Assembly: GCF_006491995.1 (NCBI RefSeq)
Contig: NZ_VHHP01000001.1
Span: 62,001-126,000, forward strand
Direction: 5' to 3'
DNA: 64,000 bases
From: Metamycoplasma neophronis
GTDB lineage: Bacteria > Bacillota_I > Bacilli_A > Mycoplasmatales > Metamycoplasmataceae
Of this stretch, positions 35,025 through 46,772 are shown piece by piece; position 1 is the first letter of the stretch; each line of letters opens with the position of its first letter. Below the pieces are notes generated by a model. The model worked only from the letters and a program-made list of their open reading frames with translations, had not been told where the DNA came from and made no database searches. The translations under genes were made by a program, and so were the position numbers.

Positions 35025-37277
35025 TTAGTTTTCGGAATTAATCGTAGATTTCATATATTCTAATATAATGTTTAGACTATCACGGCTAAGTGCTAAAAAT
35101 ACTCCTGTTTTAGTAACAATTTGGCCATTATCTGAATTTATATTCATATAAGGTTTAGTAGTAGTTAAATATCATGGATTAGTTATGACACCATTTTCTT
35201 TAATTTCAACCGGAAGCTCATAATATATAAATTGTTGGTTTTGCATATTATTTTGTGCAACTGGTAAAGCATATTTTTTAACGTTTGCTATATATATTAA
35301 TATATTATTATTGAAAAATTCTTGGTTATAAATACTTGATAGTTTTATTTCGTTAGGATTTTTATGATCTTCATCATCAAAATCACTATCAACCAATTCG
35401 TACTTATCGTATAAGATCATATTTGAAGACATTTGAGTTGCCACTAAATCTTTGTCGAAAATTATGTTCGTTTTATTTAGTTTTGTGGCTTCTAACTCTT
35501 CGGTATTTAATGATGTGGCAATCGGAATATTAGTTATATTATTAAAAATTAACGATTGTGATTTTTCATTTTCTAAATTAAAAGTAACCTTGAATTTATT
35601 ATCTGCGGTTTTTTCAATTGACGTATTTGAAAAACTAATTAAAACTGTTCCGCTTGATAAAATGGTTGTTTTTTGTAGTTGGTCAGCCTGATTTTCAAAA
35701 TTAAATAATCATAATTGGTTATTTTGGCTTTTTTGTTTTAAAATGTCCCAAATAAATTGATTAAAATTAATTTTAAATAAATTTTCATCCGCCAATAATT
35801 CGTTCAATTGTGAAATTTGGCTTTGATTAAACGAATTAATTAATGCATTAGGTTCTTGACCTGTTAATCCAAATAGTTTGAATTGTGAATTAAGATAATT
35901 AACATTGGTTTGTACAATTGCTTGAAGCGTTAAATTTGATAAATTTGTTTTGATTTCTAATAATTTTTCATCATTAATTTCAGAAGCTAATGCTAATTGT
36001 TTGTTAATTTCAAATAATACTATATTTTTAAAGTTTTCAGCTAAAGAACGTGATTCAGATATAGCTGTTTTAAAGTTTGTTAATCATACTTCAGCAGAGT
36101 TGGGTTTAGTTGCAGTTAGAGCATCTAAAAACTCATTTAACGTAACAAGTTGCGAACGTGGTATTGCATAATAAACTTTATTAAGTGAATTGAAAATTTC
36201 AAATGGTGAGTTAACGAACTCATTAGGAAGTGAAAATAGTGATTCATTTGTTGCTGCTAAATTTTTTGTTTGGCTTAATACATCTTCGCTTATTTGTAAT
36301 GGTAAAGTATACAAATATGCAAATGAATTTTGAGCTATCATTTTAGTTTTTAAATTTGTATTTTCTTGGATTAATAATACATTATTTTTAAAAAATTCCG
36401 CATCGTATTTTGATGATAAAGCAATTTCGTTATTTTCATTTATTTCGATATCATTATTTTTATTATAGCTATCAATTAATGAATAAAAACGTGTTGACTT
36501 TGTAACATGAAAATCATTTATAATTTTCGAATTTAAAGGTTTTTTCATGCTTTGCGCTATTGAAATATTAGATTCGAGATAATTTTTATTGATTTCCCCA
36601 CCGTAGTTAACATTTAACGGTAACGCAAATGTTTTTGAAAATTTAATTTCAAATATTTTCTTGTCATCGGATGTTTTTTCTGAAATTACCGGTATAAAAT
36701 AAGTATTTTCAAAATTAGCTAAAACAGGCACATTAATAGTTTTGCCTTCTTCAATATGACTCGCAGTATATAAGTTTAAGTTTTCTGAATTAATCAAATT
36801 ATTTAAAAGTGTTATATGTTTTTGCGCTAGGTCATGATATAAAGTTTTAATTTTGTTAACAAAAACAAAAGGATCGCTTGACAAAGATTTTATTTTTTCT
36901 GAACTTTCTTCAAATAATCTTCTCGCAGATTCAACTCCAGAAAGCCCGTTTTGAATAGCTATAAAGGCGTTAATGTAACTATTATATTCATTTTCCAAAA
37001 GGTCTTGAATATAAGGTTTTCAAATCTGAAAAATTTCGTTTCAAATTTTATCTTTTTTTTGTTGATTATTTTCTGCCAATGTTTGTTTTAATTCAAGTAT
37101 TAAAGACTTCATTTTGCTTTTGTTTTCTTCACTTAAGTTAGATGAATTTGTAACTTCGATGTAAAAATTCGTTTTTTCATCTTCAGAGATTTGTTTATTA
37201 GTACAAGAAGCCGCAATAATTGGAAGTGTCGCAACACTAGCTAATAAAAAACCGCATAATAATTTATTTTTTTTCAT
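35025..37277 (-). CDS. Large surface lipoprotein with an internal domain duplication
   Basis: 750 aa after reading TGA codons. Signal MKKNKLLCGFLLASVATLPIIAASC with lipobox AASC (Cys25). The region at about 285-330 (EIALSSKYDAEFFKNN, AQNSFAYLYTLPLQISE) recurs at about 640-690 (EIKLSSIYNQEFFNNN, AQNNMQNQQFIYYELP, VEIKE). The two copies are separated by helical stretches. No enzyme motif seen. Monocistronic. Probably a surface antigen or adhesin-like protein; the family is not recognised. Confidence 0.7.
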
Positions 37278-37297
37278 AATTATAATTGTACTAAATA

Positions 37298-37342
37298 AAT
37301 AAAAAATGCAGCATCCTTACGCTAGATTTAGACACTGCATTT
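37298..37342 (-). terminator. Terminator of the giant repeat lipoprotein
   Basis: AAATGCAG (37304-37311) / CTGCATTT (37335-37342) with a 23-nt loop and TTTTTT on the minus strand. Confidence 0.5.
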
Positions 37343-38339
37343 ATATATTTTGTATTAACGTTAATAAAATTATTTCACGCTATTTTGATTTATCAATCAC
37401 TTCAAAAACCTCATTAACTAATTTGGTTGATATAAAGCTTTGTATAATTGGCGAAATATAATCATACATTGCTGTAAAAATTTTGACAATTTCAGTAGCT
37501 GTAGGCAATATCAAATCAACTTCCTCTTGAGTTAATTTGTTTTCTTTAATTCTTGCTTTTAATTGTGATGTTAAGTCTAAGCCTGGAGAATCTGGATACT
37601 TAGGCTCAATAAATTTAGATGTATCAAATAACGAACTTGATCACTTGCCTGACAATTCAGTTTTACCACCTCTTGTACCCGAATATTCCGGTTGCTTTCC
37701 ATTGTTACCAAAACCGTGAATTAGACCCATTCAATTCAATTCTTGGTAATATTTAAACAAATGATTAATTGCCGAGTTAATTGAATCTAATACTGCTTGT
37801 TTTTTAATTTCATTATTAGAAATAGAATCAAACCTTGAATTTTCTAACGCTTTGTTAAGCGCTATCTCGGCAATTTGATTAAATTTATCTTTGTGCTCAT
37901 AAAATGGGCGCAACAATTTATTTGCCCAAGGCTGTACATATTTTCCTTCAATATAATTTCTAAAGACATTAAACCACGAACCTGCCTTTGGCAAACGAGC
38001 GGAACTTTGTACTAAATCCGCAAATTCGCTAAATGTATCAGTATAAGACTTATAAATAATCGAAGAAATTTCTTTAAGTGATTCTTGGTCCTTAATTAAA
38101 ATACTAAATTCCCTTAGAACATGATTACTAGTATCAGATATTAATTTTTCTAAAGATTTTTCAAAAGCCACAAATGATTCGACGGTAGCAGTTTTGGTTT
38201 TTTCCGAAATTTTTGAATCTTTATTTAGCTTTTCATTTAACTTATTCTTTTCTAATTCAAGATCTTCCGCCGAAACATTTGAAATTGCAATAGATTCAGA
38301 AACAATATTTTGAATTTCTTCATCATTTAATGGCTGTGG

Positions 38340-41300
38340 TAAATTATTGAAAACAATTGTTTTTGTATCGGATTTTATTCCTTTAAATTTATTTTGGTTT
38401 GATTCAAAATTAATTTTTAACTCAAATATATTATTATTTGAATCATATTTTTTAGATATTATCTTTATTTTTTCTGTAGCAGTAGTGTATTTTGAAATAA
38501 ATTCTGATAAGTCGAACATTTGTTTGTCCGTTTTTGTATATGGAGCAAAGCCTAACTCGGATACTTCGTTGCCTATAGTGTTCAAAAGACCATCAAGTCT
38601 ATTTTTTTCTGCATTTTTTTGTGACTCAATTTGTTGTCTTCTTGAATTATTCATTAAATTATTAATTGTAATTTCTTCACTATCATATGAATAATGAGTC
38701 GTAGCAAAGAAAAAGAAGCCTGTACTATAAGTTATATTAAGTTTAATTTTTGCGACCCCGTTTATTGAATCATAGCTACTTAATTTGCTAGTAATTGTTC
38801 CTTTAATATATTCAAATAAATCAAATTCTTCATTAACTATATCAAAAAATTCTTTAATATCATCTATTGATTTTAAATCCTTAGGCTCGATATATTGTAT
38901 ATCATTTTCTTTTTCTTTTTTAGGTATTAATTTAAGCGTTTTAAAATACTCATTAGCTAAAAAGCCGGCCCTAATTGGAAGAATATTTGTGCTTATCTTT
39001 TTAACAATTGAAGAAAAGTTTGGGTTTACTGTAGACTCTAAATGATAACTTAAAATCATCGTTTCTTTAGTATTGTTAATTTCAAACGAAACTGAATCAA
39101 TTATAATTCTTGCTTTATTTAATTCTGGGCTAATTTTTCTATCAAAATTCAATATTTTTAGTATTTCATTTTTATCTGCTGCGGTCTTAACGGTAATATC
39201 TGCAATCGAGCGTAAACCATCAGGAAAAGAAAACATATCATTATTTAATTCGACAATAGCAATCAATTCATTTAATCTTTTTTGCTCATCTGAAAGCAAT
39301 TGAAAATTAAAAGGGGCTCTAACAACTATATCGTCATAATCTCTAGATCTAAGTATTACATCTAAAACTAAAGCTCCGGTTTCCCTATTTGGATTAAAAT
39401 CATATGACGCGATAAATTTATCGCTTTGATATTTTGAATTTATAATTAAATCTTGCGATTTTATTTCTGAAGCCGCCTTAGTTGAAGCGTATTCGCTTGA
39501 TTTCAAGGCAACAAAATCATTATTTAACAATAAGGTCTTTAATTCAGATTCGACATTCGCTTTTTTTCTTTGCAATTCTGTCTGAAAATTATCCATAGTT
39601 ATATTGATATGGTTTTGTGAAACTACTAATTTAGACAGTAATGGCTCATGATATTGTATTTCAAAACTAAGATTTAACGTCCCGTCAGCGTCATTTGCTG
39701 CTAAACTCATAGATTCGAGTTTGACAGAATATTTGTCATCTTCAAAATTAATTTTAATTTCTGATTTTTGGACTTCAGAAGGTAATACTTCATTTTGTTG
39801 TTTTGAATTTTGATTAGCGAAATTTGTAGTAAATCTAACCGAAGCTAATGATTCATTTAATTCATTTGTTAATTTTGATATATATCCAACAACGCTTAAG
39901 AAACCAGTTATTTTTTTAGTTATTGTTGTTTTAATATCGGCAAATTCTTTTGAAACAATTATAGCTTCAACCACTGCCGAAGCTTCTTCAACGTTTGGAC
40001 TGATTTGCTTTATTATGATATCAAAGCCAGGATATTGTTCATTTATTGGTTTTATATTGTTTTTTTCTAATTCTAAAGGAAATATTTTTGATTTATTTTC
40101 AACAACAAAGTCAATATTTTGTTCATTTATCCTGCTAAGTTGATTTTTAATTTCAGTTTTTTTACGATTTATAGTTGAATCAAATCCAGTAATGGCAATT
40201 GTTCTTGTCTCTGAATCAATTAGCTTATCTAATTCATTACTTTGCATAGATAATTTTATACTTACATTTAATATTCCTTCGCTGTCTTTCGGTTCTAAAG
40301 AAATTATTTTTTGATACTTTGAGTCAATTTCTGAAATCGTAATATCTTCATTATATTTGACTTCAGTTGGCAATACTTCCGATTTTAATTTTGAGCCAGT
40401 ATATGAAATCGTTATATTCGAAAGTACTTTTTCAATCTCACTTAAAATTTTTTTTGTAATAATTTCTTTATTTTTCTCTTCTGTGGTTTTAAAACCTAAA
40501 ACTTTTATTTCTTTTGTTCTTGATCTCAATCCTTGTCCAGCAAAATCTGTTTTTGTAGATTCAAGTTTAAAATGTAATACAATTGATCCTTTGTCGTTAT
40601 TATAATCAAAATTGAGATCAACCATTTTATAGTTTTCATAATTTAAAATTAGATTATTTTCTGTAACTTCTGAAGGTAATAAACTTTTCTTATCTATTTC
40701 ATTATTTAAATTAACATCAGTAATAACTACAGAATTTAAAAATTCTATTTCGTTTTTAATATTTCTGTGTTCTTGAGTTTCGAAGCCAGAATAAATTATT
40801 TCTTTTTCATCAGTCGAAGTAATATTCTCATTAATTTCTTCGTTTTTTCTAAAAATTGAAATTTTTAAAACAACCGAACCGTTTAGATTGTTCGCAATTA
40901 TGCTATTTATATTTGCAAAAATAGCTTCGTGGTTTGTTTTAGCCGAAAAATCATTGATTAAAGTTTCATTAGGCAAAATTTTTTCTTTGTCGCCCGCATT
41001 AATAAACGAAACAGAAAAATCAATATTTTTTAATAATTCATTAAGATTTTGTCTTTCTTCACTTCTGATTTCTTCTTTATAAATATCAGTAGTTTTAAAA
41101 CCTTTAATAATTAATTCTGTTGCTTTTGATTTAATTTGTGGGTATTTTACATTGTTTGTAATCAACTCAAATGTTATTTTTAGCTGTCCAATGTCATCGT
41201 TTACATCAGAAAGTGACAATATGGAAATATTATACTCAGGATAGTTAGTTATAAAATCTTCCTTTATAACATCTTTAGGCAAAATATTCGACTTGATTTT

Positions 41301-43150
41301 TGAATTAATTAAATCTAAATTATTAATGTTCAATAAGGCAATATTTAATGTTCTTTCAATTTCAGATATTTCCCTTTGTTGAATTGTTTGAAAACCACTA
41401 AGGATTACTTCCGCAGTATCATCTGATTCAAATGTTTTATTCAAGTCGGAATTGTCTAAAGTTAGTTTGTAAGTAATTTTTAATAAACCTTTATCATCAT
41501 CAGTTGAGTATGAAATGATTTTAGTACCAAAGGGCGCAGCTGCATTCAAAGCAACTTGATTATTAAAATCTGTAATTTGTGAAGCCAATAATTCGTTTTG
41601 ATTTGTTTGCCCTATGTACAGTGCTTCGACAATATTTTCATGAACTTTTGCATTAATATTCGATTTTAAAGAACTTTCTAAATCTTCTAAAAATTGTTGA
41701 CGTGTGGTTTTAAAGCCTTTTATTTTTAATTCAACAGTATTTGAAGTAACTTTATCGTTTTTAAATTCATCTTTATTACTTTGTAGTTGAATTTTTAAAA
41801 TTATTTTGCCTTCGTCATCATCGGGAATTAATTCAAAAATATTAATTCTATAATCTTTTGTCTCAAGAACGAAATCGCCGGGCTCTAATCTGCTTGGCAA
41901 AATATTTTTATCACGTGATTCTTTCAGTTGAACTATGTCAAAAGTATTAATCAAATTATTCAATTTTGCAATTTCGGTTTCAATTTTTCTTTGTTTTATA
42001 GTCTGAAAACCAGAAATTAAAACTATCTTGTTAACTGTAGAACTAATATTATTTTTCAATTTTTCATTATATTCTTCAATGGTAAAAACAAGTTCTATTG
42101 AACCCGTTAAATCTTTATTCTTAATTTGATAGTTTAATGTTGTTTTTGTGTCAAGATTAGAACTTATATTTATTTCATTTTTTAACACTTCTGAAGGCAA
42201 TATATTATCTTTTTGTTTATTACCTACATAGAAAGCTTCAATATTACTTGCAGAAATAATAGTATTTAAAGATTTTATTTGTTCTTGTTTGATATTTTCT
42301 AAATTTTGCGCTACTGTTAAAAATCCACTAATTGTAATTAGTTTTGATTTAGTCTTAACTGTTTGCAACCCGTCTTTATTACTTTGTATATAAATTTTTA
42401 AATCAAGCGTACCATTTTCGTCATTAATATTCAAAATATCTTCAATGTAAATAATTTGTTCATCTTCAACGGTATTAAAATCATCCAATTTAATTGAGCT
42501 TGGTAAAAAATTATGTTTTTTAATTTTTAAAGACAAATTGGTTAAATTAGAAAGATAGAGATTAAGTCGCTTTTCTTCCTCTTTCTTTCCTCGTTTGGTA
42601 AGACTATCAAAATCAACAAATTTAATAGTTTTAATTTTTGAGTTTAATTTAACATCTTTTTGAATTAGAAAATAATCTACTACTAATTCACCCTTTTCAT
42701 CGTTAGCGTGAAAGTTTTTTGAAATGTTATATTTTTCTTGATCAAAATTTTCAAATAAATAATTCGATTCAATTTTAATAAATTCAGAAGGCAAAATTGA
42801 TGCAGTGTCAATTCCTGTCATTTTAAAATTAACTAATTCAACACTTTCATCTAAAAAATTTTGTATTTTTTTAAAACCAGTAATTTTTTTAGCAAATATT
42901 TTCGATTGATATCATTTTTTGTTTTTTGATTTTTTGTTTCCAATAAATAACTAACAGTTAAATTTCCTTCAATATCGTTCGATTCCAAGTTTTTAAATCT
43001 AAAATAAACTCCTTTTTCAGGGGAAGTATTTAAAAAGTCTTTATATTTTATTTTTGATGGTAAAACAGCCGCTTTGTTAATGTTTGATTTAACTTTTAAT
43101 TCAATGTTATTCATCATCGAATTTAATTTTAATTCAGTATTTTTCTCCAA
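38340..43150 (-). repeat. Protein-level tandem repeat array (Lipoprotein_17-like domains)
   Basis: Encoded repeats of about 95 aa. Start motifs include AVLPSKIKY, SILPSEFIK, NILPSEVLK, NILPSRLEP, NILPKDVIK, KILPNETLI, SLLPSEVTE, EVLPTEVKY and EVLPSEVQK. End motifs include ITISGFLTV, VLISGFQTIKQRK, LKIKGFKTTRQQ, VILSGFQTIQQRE, IKVLGFKTTEEK and IAITGFDSTINRK. Repeats are diverged at DNA level, so recent unequal crossing-over is unlikely. Confidence 0.8.
42915..42935 (-). repeat. Three adjacent T6 (coding A6) tracts at the frameshift
   Basis: T6 at 42915-42920, 42922-42927 and 42930-42935, separated by G and GA. One extra base in any of them would join the signal-peptide frame to the repeat frame (LETKKSKNKKWYQSKIF or a variant). 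Confidence 0.6.
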
Positions 43151-43423
43151 TTGTTGATCCATTATTTCACAAGAAGCACCTATTGAAGCAATAGATATTA
43201 CACCCAAAACTGCTGAGATTGGTAATATTTTTTTATTATTTTTCATTTTATTCCTTACTTAAAATTTTAATAAAAAAATACCTTAAAGTATGAATAATAA
43301 TAAAATAATGACACTTAAATTACACTATATAGCGTTTTATTTGACTAAAAAACAATGCTAAAAAATTCTTCGCTTAATTTTTGGTGACAAAATATCAAAT
43401 TAATTCAAGCTTAAAACAATAAA

Positions 43424-43454
43424 AAAATATAAACAACATATGTAAAGGTTGTTT
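43424..43454 (-). terminator. Terminator of the 43513-44472 gene
   Basis: AAACAAC (43431-43437) / GTTGTTT (43448-43454), T-rich minus-strand tail (ATATTTTTTT). Confidence 0.65.
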
Positions 43455-43512
43455 ATATTTTAATTTAATGATAGAGTATATCTAATTTTGAAAGCTCTAT
43501 TTTTACTTTAAA

Positions 43513-44472
43513 TTAATTTGAGTTTAAAGTATTTAAAGTTGCAACAAGGCTTAATAAAGTGTTTTTAAATAAGTCAAATGTTGCTTTCATTTGTGTTTTA
43601 ATTGATGTAGCAAATGGTTCTAATGCTTTTAAAACATCTTCTTTTTTAATATTTGTTTCGGTTTCAGCCAATTCTACACCTTCAGCAGCAGCAACAGCTC
43701 CGCTAAATAATGCTGACACCATTTCTTCTAATTTTGTGTATGCTGCATTATATCCTGAAGTTAATTCTGTGGTAAAGTCAAATGATTTTAATGAACTTAC
43801 TAGTGTAGCAAAACCACCTTTTTCTCCATATAGATAATTTACAATAGCGTCAACATATTCATCAATATTTTTTAATTCTGCAGTTTTTTCATTGTTTTTT
43901 AAGGCATTTTCAACAGAAAGTTTTACGAATGGTTTAATTTTGTTTGCATAAGTTGTAATTGTTCCAACTAGTCCATTGTCTTCTTTTTCATCGCCTTTTA
44001 CAAATGAATTTAAAAATTCACCACTTAAATATTCCTTCATAGTAGCTAAACCATCAGATACAGTTGTACCTTTCAAGTAATTATTTAATGTGTTTGATAA
44101 AATATCAGTCACAACTGAGTTCATTTTTTGCATAACTTCTGAAGTATATTTAACAAAATATGTTGTTGCGTTTTTGCCTAAAACTGGTTCAAATTGTTTT
44201 TCAAGTGAAGTTAAAGTTTCATTAAATTTTGTTGTAACGTTTTTTGAAACCTCTGCAACTGAATTGCTGAAATTTGTTTTCACTGTTTCATTTTTAATTT
44301 GGTCAAAATTTAATGCATATTTTTCGGCAACTTCATCATTAAATTTGTCAATTATATTTGATGCGGTTGTTCTGGTAGCAAAACCTATACCAGCACCAGC
44401 TCCTAATAATACTGGTACAGCCAAAGCTCCAACTGTAATTAGACTAATTTTTAAAGCTTGTTTTTTATTCAT
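43513..44472 (-). CDS. Membrane-anchored hypothetical protein
   Basis: 319 aa with no TGA codons. MNKKQALKISLITVGALAVPVLLGAG is a basic, then hydrophobic N-terminal segment without a lipobox Cys, so an uncleaved anchor or classical signal peptide. The rest is helical, Lys/Glu/Thr-rich with many short alternating patterns (ETVKTNFSNSVAEVSKNVTTKF). It lacks Cys and Trp. No family recognised. RBS AGGAG 5 nt before the ATG; own terminator. It sits beside other surface-protein genes, so surface exposure is likely. Confidence 0.65.
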   Translation of the reverse strand: MNKKQALKISLITVGALAVPVLLGAGAGIGFATRTTASNIIDKFNDEVAEKYALNFDQIKNETVKTNFSNSVAEVSKNVTTKFNETLTSLEKQFEPVLGKNATTYFVKYTSEVMQKMNSVVTDILSNTLNNYLKGTTVSDGLATMKEYLSGEFLNSFVKGDEKEDNGLVGTITTYANKIKPFVKLSVENALKNNEKTAELKNIDEYVDAIVNYLYGEKGGFATLVSSLKSFDFTTELTSGYNAAYTKLEEMVSALFSGAVAAAEGVELAETETNIKKEDVLKALEPFATSIKTQMKATFDLFKNTLLSLVATLNTLNSN

Positions 44473-44632
44473 TTTTCTCCTAATTTATTTTAATTCGACG
44501 TAACGTAATAAACGTTAGATTCAGATGAAAATACTTAATCTGAATGATATTTTACTATTATATTATAATGACAATAATCACTTTTTTTTACTAACTTGTT
44601 AACAAACAAGGTATTTTTTACGATTTTTATTC

Positions 44633-45454
44633 TTATATTGTATTTTTAAATTGTTTTAGTGCTTTTGCTACACCCGATTTTTTAAATCCATATGTAACCA
44701 AAGCGGCTTGTTTTTTAATATTTTTTTGAGAATTTTTCATTGCGATAAATGCACCGATATATGGAATTGTTGTTGTATCATTTCCAGAATCTCCAAAATG
44801 TACCGCAAATGATGGATCAATATTCATAATTTTGCAAATAAATTGTTCGGCCTTCCCTTTGGTTGCGTTAATATCATTAATTTCTATTGCGTAACCACGA
44901 GATACGATATGAAATGCCAAATTAATGAAGTTAGCTTTAAGCTCGTCCTTTACTTTTATGATATTTTTTCTCATTAATTTTCCAAAAGTTAGTATTTTGG
45001 TCGAATCAGAAAACTGAGGCATATTATCGTAATTATAGCGTTCTAATTTTTTAATTCAATTACGCATAATTTTCATTTTTCCGCTAGGGCCATATATTTT
45101 ATTACTACTGTTAAAAATAAAACACATTCGTTCTTTTTTAAGAACGTCAACTACCCTCATTACTGTATCTTTTCGCATTTCTTCTTTTTTTAATACATTA
45201 TTATTTTTATCGACAATAATTCCGCCATTTTGACAGATTGCATAAGGCGCATGAATTTCATTTGTTAATCACAAAACAAAATCTGAATTAGAACGTCCTG
45301 TGGCTAAAATAAACGGAATACCGGCATCGTTTAAAGCTCGTGCCGCCTCAATGTTTTCATGCGAAACTTTTTCTTTTTCATTTTTGGCTTTTGGATTATC
45401 TAAAAAAGTACCATCCAAGTCACTAAAAAATATTTTTGGTTTGAAAGCAAACAT
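44633..45454 (-). CDS. Cof-type HAD-superfamily phosphatase
   Basis: 273 aa. Motif I FFSDLDGTFLDN (about 9-20, nucleophile Asp), motif II ILATGRSNSD (Thr about 51), motif III Lys in ATKGKAEQF, motif IV HFGDSGNDTTTIPYIG. This matches the Cof/IIB cap family of sugar-phosphate or pyridoxal/flavin phosphatases. Mycoplasmas carry several paralogues; substrate unknown. Two TGA codons. Stands alone with RBS AAAGGAG. Confidence 0.88.
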
Positions 45455-45594
45455 TTTTTCTCCTTTAAATATATATTATTTTACCTTATATTTAAAAATA
45501 AAAATGCACTTAAAACAATTGTGCAAATGTTTGTATGATATTGCTAATTAAATCTTAAATTTATTAATAAAACAAAAAAAATAATTAATTAGTA

Positions 45595-45624
45595 TTATAA
45601 AAACACTCTTGCGCAGAGTGTTTT
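45595..45624 (-). terminator. Terminator of the rsmD-gmk-stp-stk-rsgA-rpe operon
   Basis: AAAACACTCT (45600-45609), loop TGCGC, AGAGTGTTTT (45615-45624), a perfect 10-bp stem; T-rich tail on both strands. Confidence 0.8.
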
Positions 45625-45663
45625 ATATATTTAATAGTTTTGCTCTTTTTAATTTTATATTAC

Positions 45664-46089
45664 TTAAATAAAATAAGAAGTGTTGTTATTTTTTTGATCT
45701 AATGTCATTAAAGGTTTTTCTTCTTTTTCATTGTTTAATTTAACTAATATAACAATATTTATAATCAATGTTATAAGCGCAAATTGTAAAATTCCAAAAA
45801 CGCTTAAAGCATTTCCTCAAGTTTTATATTTTGAATGTTTTGTTAATAAAATTCCTGTTACAACGCTTAAAATTGTTGTAGTTATTCCAAATATTGACAA
45901 TACAGCCATTGCAGATACATATGTTACTGAGTATAAAACAACGCCCCCTATTGCATCCTGTGATTCATAACCTTGTCTTGGAGCTTTAAAAACTTGTTGT
46001 AAAATTACTATTAAAAATATTAAAGCCGTTACAAAATACATTGCTGAAAAAACTAAGTTTGCAATATTTAATTTCTTTATCTTTTTCAT
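45664..46089 (-). CDS. Small membrane protein with four predicted helices
   Basis: 141 aa. Basic N-terminus (MKKIKKLN), then hydrophobic segments at about 10-32, 46-64, 67-82 and 95-115 (FGILQFALITLIINIVILV), with a short polar C-terminus ending NNNTSYFI. Shape and order resemble the protein at 63027-63416, suggesting a family of small mycoplasma membrane proteins. 13 bp after rpe, so likely the last gene of that operon. Function unknown. Confidence 0.6.
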
Positions 46090-46102
46090 TTTTTTATCCT
46101 TT

Positions 46103-46753
46103 TTAATTTTTTAATAAATTCTCAATTGTTTCAAGCGAGAAATTTTTTACCAAATATGAACCAACCACTGCTAAATCAACACCCGAATCGAAACAATATC
46201 TAATATTTTCTTGTTTAACACCGCCATCAATTTGAATAATTGTATTAGTGTTTTCTTTTGAGATTAGACGTTTTAGTTCTTTAACTTTATCGTAGCTAAT
46301 ATCAAGAAACTTTTGACCACCAAAACCAGGTTCAACACTCATAATCAAAACTAAATCTAAATGTTTTAAATAAGGCGCTATTTCTTCGACTGGTGTGTTT
46401 GGTTTCAAGGCAATGCCCAACTTAACTCCATCGCTTTTAGCCCTAGCTATTAATTCCGTTAATTCATTTTGTGACATTGCTTCGTAATGAAATGTCAAAA
46501 TATTTCCTATATTTTTATACATTTCATAATATTTAAAAATATCTTTTACCATTAAATGAATATCCATTATATGTGCAGGACACTGGACGTGAATTTTTTT
46601 AATTTCTTCAAATGTTAATGCTGAATTAGGCACGAAAATATGATCCATAACGTCGTAGTGAACATTATTAACACCTCAAGTAATTAATTGCGTAACATAT
46701 TCAGTAAGTTTTTCTTTAGGAACATCCAAAATTGATGGGCTAATTTTTTTCAT
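46103..46753 (-). CDS. rpe: Ribulose-phosphate 3-epimerase
   Basis: 216-aa TIM barrel of the pentose phosphate pathway, interconverting ribulose-5-P and xylulose-5-P. SPSILD (about 5-10), HYDVMDHIFVPN with the metal-binding Asp (about 32-43), MDIHLMV (about 63-69), MSVEPGFGGQKF and IDGGVKQENI with the catalytic Asp. The first 35 residues are missed by standard-code calling because of a TGA-encoded Trp. RBS AAGGAG. Follows rsgA by 19 bp, as in Firmicutes. Confidence 0.94.
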
Positions 46754-46772
46754 TTTTCTCCTTTTTGTTTTT

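Larger units (their letters stand above)
37341..43246 (-). pseudogene. Giant Lipoprotein_17-type repeat lipoprotein, frameshifted near its N-terminus
   Basis: Signal MKNNKKILPISAVLGVISIASIGASC (Cys26) starts at 43246, but that frame ends at 42851. The main frame (about 1,830 aa, 37341 to about 42935) is offset by one base. The main frame upstream of its first ATG (42821) reads FAKKITGFKKIQNF, which fits the repeat pattern, so the two parts belong together (about 1,967 aa if joined). At least a dozen repeats of about 95 aa share ILPSEV near the start, a DD.G.L..... stretch, and an end like I.GFKTT.QR. This is the Lipoprotein_17 / variable surface lipoprotein domain of mycoplasmas. The last 270 residues are non-repetitive. 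Shift region 42880-42935 includes three T6 tracts (A6 in the coding strand). Could be a decay event, a phase-variable switch or an assembly error. Confidence 0.75.

Noticed and set aside
38347..41082. Several plus-strand ORFs of 60-115 aa over the repeat lipoprotein
   Set aside because: Antisense to the repeat array; similar shadows recur because the repeats recur.
44590..44622. Plus-strand terminator-like hairpin CTTGTT/AACAAG with T-run
   Set aside because: No plus-strand gene precedes it, the stem is only 6 bp of mostly A-T pairs, and the T-run is on the wrong strand for the HAD gene.
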